Source of the DNA: Beroe forskalii
Taxonomy: Eukaryota; Ctenophora; Nuda; Beroida; Beroidae
Direction of reading: 5' to 3'
Length of the DNA: 64,000 nucleotides
Assembly: GCA_011033025.1 (NCBI GenBank)
Contig: WFMF01000451.1
Span: 1-64,000, forward strand
Within the stretch, counting starts at the first letter, position 1, and each line of letters starts with the position of its first letter. The notes below the pieces were generated by a model. The model saw only the letters and a list, made by a program, of their open reading frames with translations, was not told the origin of the DNA and searched no databases. The translations under genes and the position numbers were made by a program. Positions 22,459 to 33,312 of this stretch are shown here, piece by piece.

Positions 22459-24199
22459 TCATAACCAGCGGGCTGGTTTCACTTCCCACTTTTGTATATC
22501 ACTAGTTACGTTACATTTCGTAAAGATCAACTCAGGGTATTCTCCCTTTCCTTCATACTGCTTCTCGAATGCCAGGCATGTTCTCGAGTTAATGTGCCTG
22601 ATTTGGCCATTTTGAAATGTAAATATCTGTGATTGATCCGAGAGTTGATCGTTCCCATGCTTTGCCTGACATTTCTTAATGCTTAGTTTATTGTCTCCCT
22701 GAATGGACCAACAGTCATCGTACGGTGTACGGATGCCCCCATTTTTATTAACCCCGATTATCTGATTTTCATAAATCAGAAGATCTCGCTTTATGCACCG
22801 CCTAGCTATGATGTCGCTGCCATTGTTTTTGAAGTTCGTCACACAAAGCCATGTAAGATGCTGGGAATGTAGTTGTCCCACCGCATAACTATCTGACAAG
22901 TCAAAGGACCCATGGGGGTGCACACTGTTCACGTACTCTGAGAAGGCTCTGCACTGCGAGTAGTCGAAGTCCCTGCCCACTTCACGAGACTGAGCAAAGA
23001 GAGTCTGTGGTTCCTGGACCACCTTCCTAGCCCACTTCTCCCGCTCCCTCTGCTCGGGGATGAAGTTCAGAATCTCGGCTGCGGACTCCTTGAAGAGGCT
23101 GAGGTACAGAGCAGGATCCTCCTGGAAGTACCTGCTCAGTTGGGGGTCGTTTCCGTTAGGGTGTGTCACCTGACTGCAGCACGAGCTGAACACGCCCCCT
23201 GCACAGAGCCACGCCCTGACAGCTAACCGGCTGTTCTCGACCCCCCACCCTGACATATTGCTGCGGGCAGGGTAGAGTCTCAGGAGGGTGTCTCTTGCTG
23301 CCAACAGAGCTCCTCCGGCTAGGCTGGGGGAGCGGAAGTGGTGGGTGAAGTCCGGGAAATCATCGGGCAGAGTCTGGTCGAACACGAGCGTGCCCATGCC
23401 AAAGAGTAGCGATATTGTGAGGGGATACTGGGGCTGTAACGCTGCCCAGTACTCCTGCTCTGATATCATCTTGATGCAGGGAGCTGCTACTGCCCCTGGT
23501 CGACTGGAGATAACATCTAGCAGGGGTTCCAGCCACATCACCCCCACTTCCATGTGAGAGTCCAGCACTGCCACCACCTCCCCACTACTCAACTCTATCC
23601 CTCTCCTCCTCGCCCTGGTGATGCCCATCTGGGCACTACTCCTGTAGTACACCACCTTCACTCCGTGAACAGCCCCAAACCTCGTGACCTCCTCCTCACT
23701 CAGCGAGTATCCGGAGCTGCTGGCATCGTCCACCAGGACCACCTCGTGCAGGAGCGAGGGAGGCGTCCGGTGGACGAGGAGGGTCAGCGTCCGCAGCAGG
23801 AGGAAGGGCATCTCGTCGTGATAGGACATTATCACTGAGACTGTAGTGGGGGCAGGAGGAGGGGTTAGGAATCTGGTGCAGAGAGGGGAGTAGAGGGGTG
23901 GTGCTGGGGGTAGCAGGTCACGTGTTGTGGTCTGTAGGACTACATCCCGGTGGTATAAGTCCCCCAGAACCGCTAACTGAGCGGGAGTCATGTTCTGGAG
24001 ATCAGCTCGGTACTGATACTCCTGTCTCTTTGCGGTACTTGTAGGAAGTGATAGAGTCTCTGAAGAGGGTGTAGGGTGTGGTAGGAAGGAGGGGTGTGAG
24101 AGGGGAGGGTGAGGAGAGCATAGTCCATAGATGCTTCAGGAGGAGGAGGAGAAGGAAGGTGAGGAAGAGGAACAGGGTCCTTTTCTTATGGATCCTCAT
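22459..24199 (-). CDS. Polypeptide GalNAc-transferase-like protein, frame-broken near its N terminus
   Basis: The 510-codon frame 23991-22459 has the GT-A fold of ppGalNAc transferases: VSVIMSYHDE (residues 51-60), VVLVDDASSS (84-93), metal-binding D144-x-H146 in LDSHMEVG, SPSLAGG (221-227), WGVEN (249-253) and C272-S-x-V-x-H277. A ricin-type lectin domain follows (about 365-505). It would start mucin-type O-glycosylation in the Golgi with UDP-GalNAc. A typical type II signal anchor (LFLFLTFLLLLLL) is encoded immediately upstream at 24199-24002, but one base out of frame with the catalytic part. No plausible intron joins them, so this is a 1-nt indel in the assembly, a recent mutation, or a start within the catalytic frame. 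The usual FNWxL region is divergent. It is intronless, unlike its neighbours. Confidence 0.82.
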
Positions 24200-24536
24200 C
24201 TTCTTGGATTTACTTTGATGGTGTCACAGGATTAGCTTATCAGCATAATATTCCTTTCTGATAGTGTCAAGAGTTCAAACATACATCCCAGTCACTATAG
24301 AATTCATGAAATGAAGTACCGTGTTTGCAATGTCTGCATACCAACCCCTCGCATATCAATAAACTATAACAGAAGTACAGAACAGCAAAATTGCCTAAAA
24401 AGAGTGTAAGGTACTAAGAAATGTCCCTCATACCAAGAAAATATTGTACAATGTAAAGGTACATGGCAGCTATGCAGTATGCAGTGCCATGGACCGTTAT
24501 TTGTATTACACGTTACTCCATGTGATGTGGTGTGTA

Positions 24537-25512
24537 GCTTTTACACCAGCACTGGTGTATGCTATCCTGGTCGGACTATGCTATTCTGGCACCAGTGCTA
24601 TGACAGAGCATGCTTTCCTGATACCAGTGCTATGACGCTATGTCACTGCATGCTATCCTGACACCAGTGCTATGTCAAAACATGCTATCCTGACACCAGC
24701 GTTTTGTCAAAACATGCTATCCTGGCACCATTGCTATGTAAGACTATGCTATTCTGGCACCAGTGCTATGTTAGAGCAAGCTATTATGACACCAGTGCTA
24801 TGTCAGAGTAAGCTTTCCTGGCACCATTGCTACGTCAATGTATGCTATCCTGGCACCAGTGCTATGACAGAGTAAGCTATTCTGGCACCAGTGCTATGAC
24901 AGAGTAAGCTATTCTGGCACCAGTGCTATGAAAGAGTAAGATATCCTTGCACCAGTGCTATGAAAGAGTAAGCTATCTTGGCACCAGTGCTATGACAGAG
25001 TAAGCTATTCTGTCACCAGTGCTATGAAAGAGTCAGCCCTTCTGGCACCAGTGCTATGAAAGAGTAAGCTATTCTGGCACCAGTGCTATGAAAGAGTAAG
25101 CTATTCTGGCACCAGTGCTATGAAAGAGGAAGCTATCCTGGCACCAGTGCTATGACAGAGTAAGCTATTCTGGCACCAGTGCTATGAAAGAGTAAGCTAT
25201 TCTGGCACCAGTGCTATGAAAGAGTAAGCTATTCTGGCACCAGTGCTATGAAGGAGTAAGCTATTCTGGCACCAGTGCTATGAAAGAGTAAGCTATTCTG
25301 GCACCAGTGCTATGAAAGAGTAAGCTATCCTGGCACCAGTGCTATGACAGAGTAAGCTATTCTGGCACCAGTGCTATGAAAGAGTAAGCTATTCTGGCAC
25401 CAGTGCTATGAAAGAGTAAGCTATTCTGGCACCAGTGCTATGAAAGAGTAAGCTATTCTGGCACCAGTGCTATGAAAGAGTAAGCTATTCTGACACCAGT
25501 GCTATGCCAGAG
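24537..25512. repeat. 32-bp minisatellite, about 30 copies
   Basis: The consensus unit is AGAGTAAGCTATTCTGGCAC followed by CAGTGCTATGAA (32 bp). Copies are highly uniform from about 24880 to 25490 and decay toward the left edge (24537-24800), where units read CATGCTATCCTGACACCAGT. There are no unique spacers between units, so this is a satellite and not a spacer array. Confidence 0.95.
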
Positions 25513-25950
25513 TTGTTGCCTGTGTGCTTCTCTGCGCATGCTGATCTTGTAACTCGATAGGTGTTCAGCAATTGCATATCATATGATTATACCAAACCAT
25601 AAAGTACAAATGTACAGTGGGTATAATATCACTATTCACTATGCCAATTACTGAGAATTTATAACTCTAATTTATAACTCATAATATACACGCAGCATTA
25701 TGTACATTAGAGTGTACATTAAGGAGACCCTGTTAATGCCTCATTCAATGTTATCGTTTCCACATTCGTCAATTCACATGACTCTTTGTCCGCTTTCACC
25801 TGGTTATAATAATTTACATTGCCCTCCTGTAATCTGGCACCAATCCACTGCTCTCTCTCCCTACTACCTTGTGAGCTGTTAAAAGAGCTCGTGACCTGTG
25901 ACGCGGGGTCATTCTACCCGTAACTCTATCCCTCATTTGTCTCACTTAAC
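25513..25950. other. AT-rich spacer
   Basis: No gene recognised. The sequence changes from AT-rich to GC-richer toward the CACGTG cluster that begins at 25953. Confidence 0.4.
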
Positions 25951-25952
25951 AA

Positions 25953-26046
25953 CACGTGACCACCACGTGATCTGCGCGCGCACCACGTGGGGTATATAAA
26001 TCCGTTGTTAGGTAATCACGTGACCGGGTCACGATTACGGCACGTG
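25953..26046 (+). promoter_or_regulatory. Cluster of five CACGTG E-boxes around a TATA box
   Basis: CACGTG occurs at 25953, 25964, 25984, 26017 and 26041. Two of these are in CACGTGAC or TCACGTGACC context, the consensus bound by bHLH-Zip factors of the MITF/TFE and USF types. A TATATAAA lies at 25993-26000. This looks like a compact promoter or enhancer. The transcript it would drive is not evident: downstream plus-strand frames are short, and the nearest candidate frame (26764-27096) is on the minus strand. Confidence 0.55.
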
Positions 26047-26763
26047 ACTGGCGCGTGAGCTCCACTTTAAGCCCTCATATTATCGAGCAGTATCATACCT
26101 GACGTGGCTATACGTTTACACTCTCCTACGGTGTGTCTTTTGTACTTCTGGTTATCGTGGCATATTATTACACGTGTATCAATTACCTGGCCAAGTGTTT
26201 TGTTTATCATGGCATGAATCTGCTCTGTTTATCTTCATATTTAGTGTTTGCTGACTGTATTTAAACTCAAGATAGTTCCTAATCTTGGCTACTGATTGCC
26301 GTCCATTAGTCGCGCTGGTGTTCTCCATTGACCATTGCCCCCTGTACCTAACCTGCATTCGTATTTTGTTAACTTTTGTTGACAATGAAGATACTGTGCC
26401 AAATTTATGTAGACATCCTTGAACTACCAATTAAATCGAATGATTAGATTACTTTTATTGAGAATGAGAATATCGAGAGTTATAAGAAGTGAGAAATTAT
26501 CGAATATTGATGTCTAATCATAGGTTTAAAAGTCAATCATTACACCGGGCCGCGGCAATCAATGTTAAATTAGCTCCAATCTGAGTATCTGACTGGATGA
26601 GTAGATGTTCCCGCCATGGTCAGGTCACGTACTGTTCACTTCTCAAACTTGTGTGCTTTGCACCGCACCGCATGACTTTCTTGAGAACCGCAAACCGTAT
26701 TGATAAACATAATTTCCATTCCTTATGTGTAAGATTCACCAATAAGTGGTCGTGTTCCATGAG

Positions 26764-27105
26764 TCATGATGCCGTGTAGCCCTCAGCCAGGCTCTGCCAG
26801 CTAACATCGTCTCCCTCACTACCCCTCGCTTCCCCCTCACTCCCCCTCGCGTCCCCCTCACTCCCCCTCGCTTCCTCAGCGCTGCTTCCCTCAGAACCAC
26901 ATCCTGTGCTCACAGACCCGTAGTGCTTCCCTTTCTTCTCTGTAGCAATCTCCCATGTCTCCATCTCTTTTTCAGAGAGCGTCAGGTTGGAATCCGTTGT
27001 TTCCGGTATCTTGACGCAGCAAGATAGGGCTGCTCGGCACCATCGGGCCCATATTCCCATGGTTTTCCTCGTCTTATCGTCTTTTTCACATTTCATTAGC
27101 TGAAC
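26764..27105 (-). CDS. Hypothetical exon or ORF with a GSEG-rich tail
   Basis: 110 codons from 27096, beginning MKCEKDDKTRK. It has a cysteine-containing hydrophobic stretch (WARWCRAALSCCVKI), an acidic and threonine-rich middle, and four ARGSEGD/E-type repeats from a 15-21 bp tandem repeat near 26810-26870. Composition is GC-richer than its surroundings, like the real exons in this window. A possible acceptor (AAGTTCAG) precedes it at about 27106, so it could be a last exon whose upstream exons were not found. Not recognised. Confidence 0.3.
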   Translation of the reverse strand, partial: VQLMKCEKDDKTRKTMGIWARWCRAALSCCVKIPETTDSNLTLSEKEMETWEIATEKKGKHYGSVSTGCGSEGSSAEEARGSEGDARGSEGEARGSEGDDVSWQSLAEGYTAS

Positions 27106-28172
27106 TTAGTGAGTTGCCGTTACGGTTAAACCATACTTTTTGAATGAGTAATATAGAAATTTTGAATTGGTGGACGGTGGTCGGACATAACCATGTGCGC
27201 CTAAAATTATGTCCGCCAATATATATCTGATACGAACAATAGACAATCACAAAATTAGTGAATTTAAAAAAGATAGATGTTTCAAGTAAACGATTCGAAA
27301 CTTTAACATTCCCTTCAAGCGCCCACAATTATTTTTGTCCTCACAATGTCCGATGGATCAATATGGGACATTTCACATATTACGTCAGTAATTTTTTGGC
27401 CATCTTAGTTATACCATCTCCCTCTGTCAACATTATCAAACCACCTTCCCCTCTGCTGACGTTAGCATTGGCCAACCCCCCTGCTCGGAAAAGTCTTTAT
27501 TGGGGGTACATTTTTCTAACTTCAGCAAAGTCATAATTCCCTTCATCATTTGGAAACCGCCTCCCCCTAGGCTGAAGACGTTATATGTAACAGCCCCCTT
27601 GACTCAATGAAAACAGAATCGCCGGCGTTTCAAACAATCTCACATTTAACTCTTACCCACATTTATTTCAAATATCAAACCAACTAAGCGAGCAATGAAT
27701 CAAAATGCTTTGTATGTTCTAGCTTGATTGGAGAATAAAAGACTCAGTAATATTCTATGCTGACAATACCAAACAATGGGCTCAGCAGCGGAGTCCAGAG
27801 CAGCACAATGCTGATTTACCGTCACGGACATGAATATTGTTGATAATAATTATCGTTGATAATTATGGAAAATATTGTAAATTGTTTTGATTCGATTTAT
27901 TTTGATTAAATAAAATTGTTGTGCTAGACATAAAATGGGGTCATTTGCTTCAGTTGGCTTTGGTATCATGCTGGTCTTGACATAGTGAAATAGTGACATT
28001 ATAACATTTGTCATTTTATATTTTTGTTCCCTATCATTTCTATCCTCTGGCTCCTATCCATTCCCCTAACACCCCTAATAATCTGTTATCCACTTACATT
28101 TTCTCTATCATCCGATCCCCTGAATTTTTATCCCTGTCTCACCAATCAAATTTGAGTAGCTAAGACTTAGAG
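27106..28172. other. Spacer and 5' region of SERP1
   Basis: No gene is supported. Short CCCCCT-rich segments (27415-27600) are scattered in AT-rich sequence. The last 100-150 bases before 28173 are presumably the SERP1 promoter and 5' UTR. Confidence 0.4.
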
Positions 28173-28691
28173 ATGGCTCCCAAACAAAGAATGAAGCAGG
28201 CAAACGCTAAAGCCGATCAGAATGTAACCAAACGTGGAGTCGTTTCTAAGGTAAGTGATCATGTTAAATAGGGGTGATGCGAATCTGAAAATTTTGTGTG
28301 AAATTACATGATTGATGATTTCAGTTCTTTTTTAATATTCTTTAGTTCCTTTTGCCATGGGCTGATTGAGCTGGGTCCCCAGTGACCAGCAGTCAAGGGG
28401 GTGGGGTGAGGGTGTACTGGTTTGTTGGTTTTCACATATCCTGGCCAACTTGAGAATCCCAAAATCATGTTTCCAAAAGTATCCGGCCTAACCCCCATTA
28501 ACGCCCCTGAAATGAATCATTGGCCATTGTACATCGCACCCATTTATAATTAAAAATACGAACGCACATTTTAACACCGTTCCTTTCAGCCGAAGTCAGA
28601 GTCATCGCCAGTGGGTCCGTACCTGGTGGCTCTCTTCGTGTTCTTAGTGTGTGGCTCAGCAGTTGTGGAGATCTTCAGGGCCCTCTTCTAG
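28173..28691 (+). CDS. SERP1: SERP1/RAMP4, stress-associated ER membrane protein (2 exons)
   Basis: Exons 28173-28250 and 28590-28691 (donor AAG|GTAAGT, acceptor TTTCAG|CC) give 59 residues. The N-terminal half is basic and cytosolic (MAPKQRMKQANAKADQNVTK, then RGVVSK). The C-terminal half is a single tail-anchored membrane helix with the family hallmark GPYLVALFVFLVCGSAVVEI, closely matching human SERP1 (VGPWLLALFIFVVCGSAIF). RAMP4 proteins associate with the Sec61 translocon and protect new membrane proteins during ER stress. Human SERP1 is 66 residues, so the size is normal. SERP1 and SERP2 of vertebrates cannot be distinguished for an invertebrate. Confidence 0.95.
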
Positions 28692-29100
28692 AGAGATAGC
28701 TGTCTGTCAGACACCCTCCAACCTGCCCTAACCCTTGCAACAGAGACACTCACCCCTGTGTGCAGTATGTTATTGTGTGTTCTGTGAGCTGCTGTTGTTG
28801 TTCTTCATTTACAGGAAGTAATTAGCTTGGGAATCGGTTGTAAGAATATGTAGTAGATTTGTAATTGGTAGTGTGATTGGTATTAATGACATGCTGTTAC
28901 AACGAACTGTTGTTTGCAGATCTGATGATAGCACTGATATCAATAATTTTAACAATAACATAATAATAGGTCTTTTCTGTTGAGTTATTACTTGACTATC
29001 AGAGTGATCTAAATCTTTTTAAAAAGTTATCGGTTCAACATTTGAAAGTATGATTAGTATAACATGATTAACATAACGGTGACAATTCGAAGTGCAGTGT
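28692..29100. other. SERP1 3' UTR and flank
   Basis: Low-complexity TG-rich then AT-rich sequence. No gene seen. The hairpin at 29101 follows. Confidence 0.4.
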
Positions 29101-29173
29101 GCGCGTCTTTTGTGTGCGCGGCGTACAGACATGTTATAGATATGTCTGTACGCCGCACACACAAAGGACGCGC
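29101..29173. repeat. Long hairpin (32-bp arms), copy 1
   Basis: The left arm GCGCGTCTTTTGTGTGCGCG (continuing GCGTACAGACAT) pairs with the right arm ATGTCTGTACGCCGC...GGACGCGC at 30 of 32 positions, with a 9-base loop. It shares TTTTGTGTGCGCGGCGTA with the hairpin at 32824-32904 and so belongs to a dispersed hairpin family. It could be a MITE or a small-RNA precursor-like fold. Confidence 0.8.
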
Positions 29174-29644
29174 AAATGGCAGTTAGAAATGCCCCTGTTA
29201 AGTGGCAATTCTTCACCCCCTGAAATACCATTCCATACCCCTGAAATTAATTTCTGTCAAAGTTTGCTATGTGTATTCGCCAACTGTAAGTATAATTTAT
29301 TCTGGCAAATAACCGTATTCATGAAAAAGTCCAATTTGATTTTAACTCTAATTCAAGTCCTCGAAATTGGCAATGACTTGCGATATTGAAGCGGCACCAA
29401 ACTGTACCGAATCCAATTTGACTGAAACTTAAGAGGAATTTTGTCTATTTTAATTTAAAGCTTTAGTAATCTTATTTCGATGGTATGATCTATGATAAAT
29501 GAAATTGATAAACTTGGCTGAATCAGAAAAATTAAATTGTACTGTACACCCTGTAAATTTGTTCAATTTTGATCATTTTAAATCTAAATGCTGGTTACAA
29601 CTAATTTTCTTTTGTTGAATTTAAGAATTTATTATCAACATTTG
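29174..29644. other. AT-rich spacer
   Basis: No gene, repeat or regulatory feature recognised. Confidence 0.4.
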
Positions 29645-30370
29645 CAAGCGCGGAGTATTGTGCTGGGATCTGGTGGTGTGCTGGGATCTGGTGGTGCCTC
29701 GACCCTTTGGGGCGCGGCTTATTATTATAATATCATAACGCCGCGCTTGTAAAGGCGTTACGCTGCTGTAACAGCGTTACGCTGCTGTAACAGCGTTACG
29801 CTGCTGTAACAGCGTTACGCTGCTGTAACAGCGTTACGCTGCTGTAACAGCGTTACGCTGCTGTAACAGCGTTACGCTGCTGTAACAGCGTTACGCTGCT
29901 GTAACAGCGTTACGCTGCTGTAACAGCGTTACGCTGCTGTAACAGCGTTACGCTGCTGTAACAGCGTTACGTTGCTGTAACAGCGTTACGCTGCTGTAAC
30001 AGCGTTACGCTGCTGTAACAGCGTTACGCTGCTGTAACAGCGTTACGCTGCTGTAACAGCGTTACGCTGCTGTAACAGCGTTACGCTGCTGTAACAGCGT
30101 TACGCTGCTGTAACAGCGTTACGCTGCTGTAACAGCGTTACGCTGCTGTAACAGCGTTACGCTGCTGTAACAGCGTTACGCTGCTGTAACAGCGTTACGC
30201 TGCTGTAACAGCGTTACGCTGCTGTAACAGCGTTACGCTGCTGTAACAGCGTTACGCTGCTGTAACAGCGTTACGCTGCTGTAACAGTGTTACGCTGCTA
30301 TAACAGCGTTACGTTACTATTTAACAGTGTTACGCTATAGCTACTGTAACAGGATAATGCTGTATTAGCG
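29645..30370. repeat. 19-bp satellite (GTTACGCTGCTGTAACAGC), about 30 copies
   Basis: Nearly perfect 19-bp units run from about 29754 to 30295, then degrade to 30370. Each unit contains GCTGT-a-ACAGC, and GTTAC pairs with GTAAC, so single strands can fold into strings of small hairpins. A GCGCGGC...GCCGCGC hairpin (29712-29747) and two GTGCTGGGATCTGGTG copies lie just left of it. Confidence 0.95.
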
Positions 30371-31140
30371 TAACGCTGCTACTTCATGTTACAATTTACA
30401 TGTTGATTCGACGGGCGATGTCCAAAGACGCAAAGTGACGTCCAAATGTGGAACGTTGCGCCGCGCGCGCGAGGGTAGGGTAACATCCTACGACATGTTG
30501 ATGTACAGACTCTTCCGAGCTCGAGCCGTTGACGCAGCCGCTTCGCTGTTTGCGGCGCGGCTGCATGCATTAATAGCGGGTCTGATATCACGGCCAGGCA
30601 AGCTTTCCCCATAGGGAAGCGCTGCGCTGCGCTATTACTCCATGTTACGGAGCCTTATTTTGCGCGCGCAAGTGCGAACAAACAGGGACACGTAACATGT
30701 GGCAAGCTGCTTTATCTGACGCCACGGCTCTGCGAGTCGTGGCGCGCGCTTACGCACACTTAATCTTATGCGGGCTTAGGCAAGTGCATTAGTCAAATGA
30801 AAAACACGTTTTTAATATCAATATGAATAAGATTTCAAGTGCAAAACATAAAAAATCATAACCGTAGTATTCACATATTTGATTTTGATGCGCAATTTTT
30901 AATTTGAGGAAGACGTACTCCGAATTTTTGTATATCAATCAAACCTATGACATTCCAAAATGTTATAAATATAGTTATTAATTATAAGCTCTTTGTCAGT
31001 CGCGAAGGAGTCAGACACTGACAACGTCTGATAATCACCAGCTAGATGGATTTCACCCATCCCTAGCGCGCAACACTCGGAAATTTGGAGGAAAAAATGG
31101 CGCGCGGCGGAGGGTAGGGTAAAATCCTACTAATCACCAG
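30371..31140. other. CpG-rich segment beside the satellite
   Basis: GC-rich patches contain GCGCGCGC runs. A repeated motif GAGGGTAGGGTAAcATCCTAC occurs at about 30470 and 31110. No credible coding frame (a 77-codon minus frame at 30379-30612 is CpG-driven). Inverted GCAGCCGC...GCGGCGCGGCTGC near 30535-30565 forms a hairpin. Probably further mobile or satellite-derived sequence. Confidence 0.45.
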
Positions 31141-31794
31141 CCGAATTATTCAGCAAATGAGAGGCATCGTTTGATAATTGATATTTTTCGGTTGCTTAAG
31201 TTCTAGAAATTTCTAAAATTATCGTTGAATTTTACCTTTAAGGCGAATTGAAAGTTACTGTTAATGCTGCGCAAATTGCGAGCACAGTGACAATGTCGCT
31301 CTGGGGGTCACGCCACACAATATGTGATCACCACAGGGTGAGACTATATAATGAATCATAGCAATTGTAATGATACACAACACACCATAATAATACCTTG
31401 TCACACTTCCAAATTCAATCGTTTGTTATCATATTGAAAACAGCATATCATTATCACTATCATCTTAGAGAGTACACGGCCCTCAGTCTCAAGATAAAAC
31501 TCAAAACAATTTAAATGAAATTGACTCAGCAAACAAAAGAGCTTAATAGCTTTCAGTAGCAGTCAGTTCTAAAAATACACTACAGTAACTTATTTTCATT
31601 ATATGGAATGGAACTGGAAGGACAGTGCCGTTTGGTCAGTGATCTTTGACTAACCGTCCGATGCACCATAAGGCTTAACGCAGCAGTTTGTCTCAGACAA
31701 TGTCTGCTCGAATGTATTTAGGTGTTACATGCTATTTATGCTAGGGGGTTATTCTAAGGAGCCTCGTAACTTTTGCTCGGATCGTTAAATAATA

Positions 31795-31894
31795 CTGTTA
31801 CTACGCACTATTTCGGCGTGGATTTTCCATATTCCACTCGACTTCAACTCGACAAATATTCACCAATCCACACCTCAATAGTGTGTAGTAACAG
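31795..31894. mobile_element. 100-bp MITE with TA ends, copy 1
   Basis: CTGTTACTAC at the left pairs with GTAGTAACAG at the right, each flanked by TA, with inner inverted GTGTGGATT/AATCCACAC-type arms. A close copy lies at 62504-62604, and homology extends about 35 bp upstream (GATCGTTAAATAA). TA duplication suggests mobilisation by a Tc1/mariner-type transposase, which is an inference. Confidence 0.7.
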
Positions 31895-33312
31895 TATATT
31901 ACGCGCTTTAACTCGTAATATAAAATAACGCACAATAAATTTGTGCTGAGTAGAAAATAGAAGATAGTCTCTCTTGAGCTCCGTAATTTTAATAATAAAA
32001 GACTCAACAACGTAAAGTACTACAGTACTGAAATTTGAAAAGAGCTAAATATATAAAGTTGCAATAATAATAAAAAAGAACTTTCCAAAAACACAAATCA
32101 TGAATCATGATGTCCAATTCCATCAATCCAGTTGAATATAGTAATACGAGAGGATATATACCAATTCAATACCAACACAATATAATCAATCTCTCAGCAA
32201 TAATCAATCTACTTAATCAAAATGAATTTTAATAGCGACTCAATTACACATTAATCCTATCCCATTTATTGCAAAACTATTTGTACACACTCAGAATTAT
32301 CATTTTGAAATTTTGGGCCAAGCTGAGCTGACCAAATAAATACCAGAACAAATCCTAAATTGCACATGGGGATCGTTCACATCCTTCTCCATTTGTATTT
32401 CGAGTAAACAATCGCATTCTCCTAGTGAAGCAATACAACTACATACAGTAACCACTAATTAACCATCGTTCATTAAGTTGGACAACAGTGATTACACCTA
32501 ATAAGAAATGTTATAAAGCTTGTTCATAAGCTTAGAATCAAACCAGCATTCCATAAAAACAGCCCAGAAAGCAATGTGATATCCCTAAAGACATGTGAAT
32601 ACTGAATGTGGCGTTATTGCAGGAAGTCCAGGTTTACATTCGACTCAGGATCAGTTCAAATAGTCAACAGAACATTAACTGCTCTGAAACATACCATTCA
32701 AACCGAGAAAGAGGCAAAACTCACAAAACTCGAATGATTTTATCATCGCGGGTCCAACAACAAATAGCACATCCGGACAGGAGAGTCAATTTCTGTATTC
32801 GGAAGACAGAAATACTGTGACAGTTCGAACTTCAGTTTTGTGTGCGCGGCGTAAAGACATAAATAACATGTTTATACGCCGCGCACACAAGACTGCAGTT
32901 CGAAGGAAAATTGGCAAAATTTCTAAATAAACAGAAGGAAAATTGAAAAAAGTTACTCGTTGTTGTACCGATGAATTTATCATGAAAGAAAAACGCAACA
33001 CAATGACCTACTATAAAGCTATAACACACTATTATGTAAAATGAGTAGTGGATTACCATGATAATTGAATATCAGTGGTCAAAATGAGTGTATGATTATC
33101 AGTCAAACAAAATGATACTTTAAGCACATGAGATGTACATAACATGATAAGTACGAGTAGGATGCGGATGACATCATCATCATGGTTTAACGAACTCTAC
33201 TCATGAGACGCCATCCACGTCTTCTCCACAAGTCCATACGCATACGTGGCTAATATTCCACTACATTGTGGCTCACTCAAACAGAGTTCATGTCATGCTA
33301 ATAGTTCAGCTC
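31895..33312. other. Coronin 3' flank
   Basis: AT-rich. The hairpin at 32824-32904 is the only structured feature seen. Short frames are not supported as genes. Confidence 0.4.
32824..32904. repeat. Long hairpin, copy 2
   Basis: TTCGAACTTCAGTTTTGTGTGCGCGGCGTAAA pairs with TTTATACGCCGCGCACACAA plus GACTGCAGTTCGAA across a loop of about 17 bases. It is related to 29101-29173. Confidence 0.8.

Noticed and set aside
23288-23838. Plus-strand frames of 89 and 94 codons
   Set aside because: Antisense shadows of the GalNAc-transferase catalytic domain.
24537-25512. CRISPR-like regular array with 32-bp period
   Set aside because: No unique spacers: the whole 32-bp unit repeats, and the window is animal DNA. 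It is a minisatellite.
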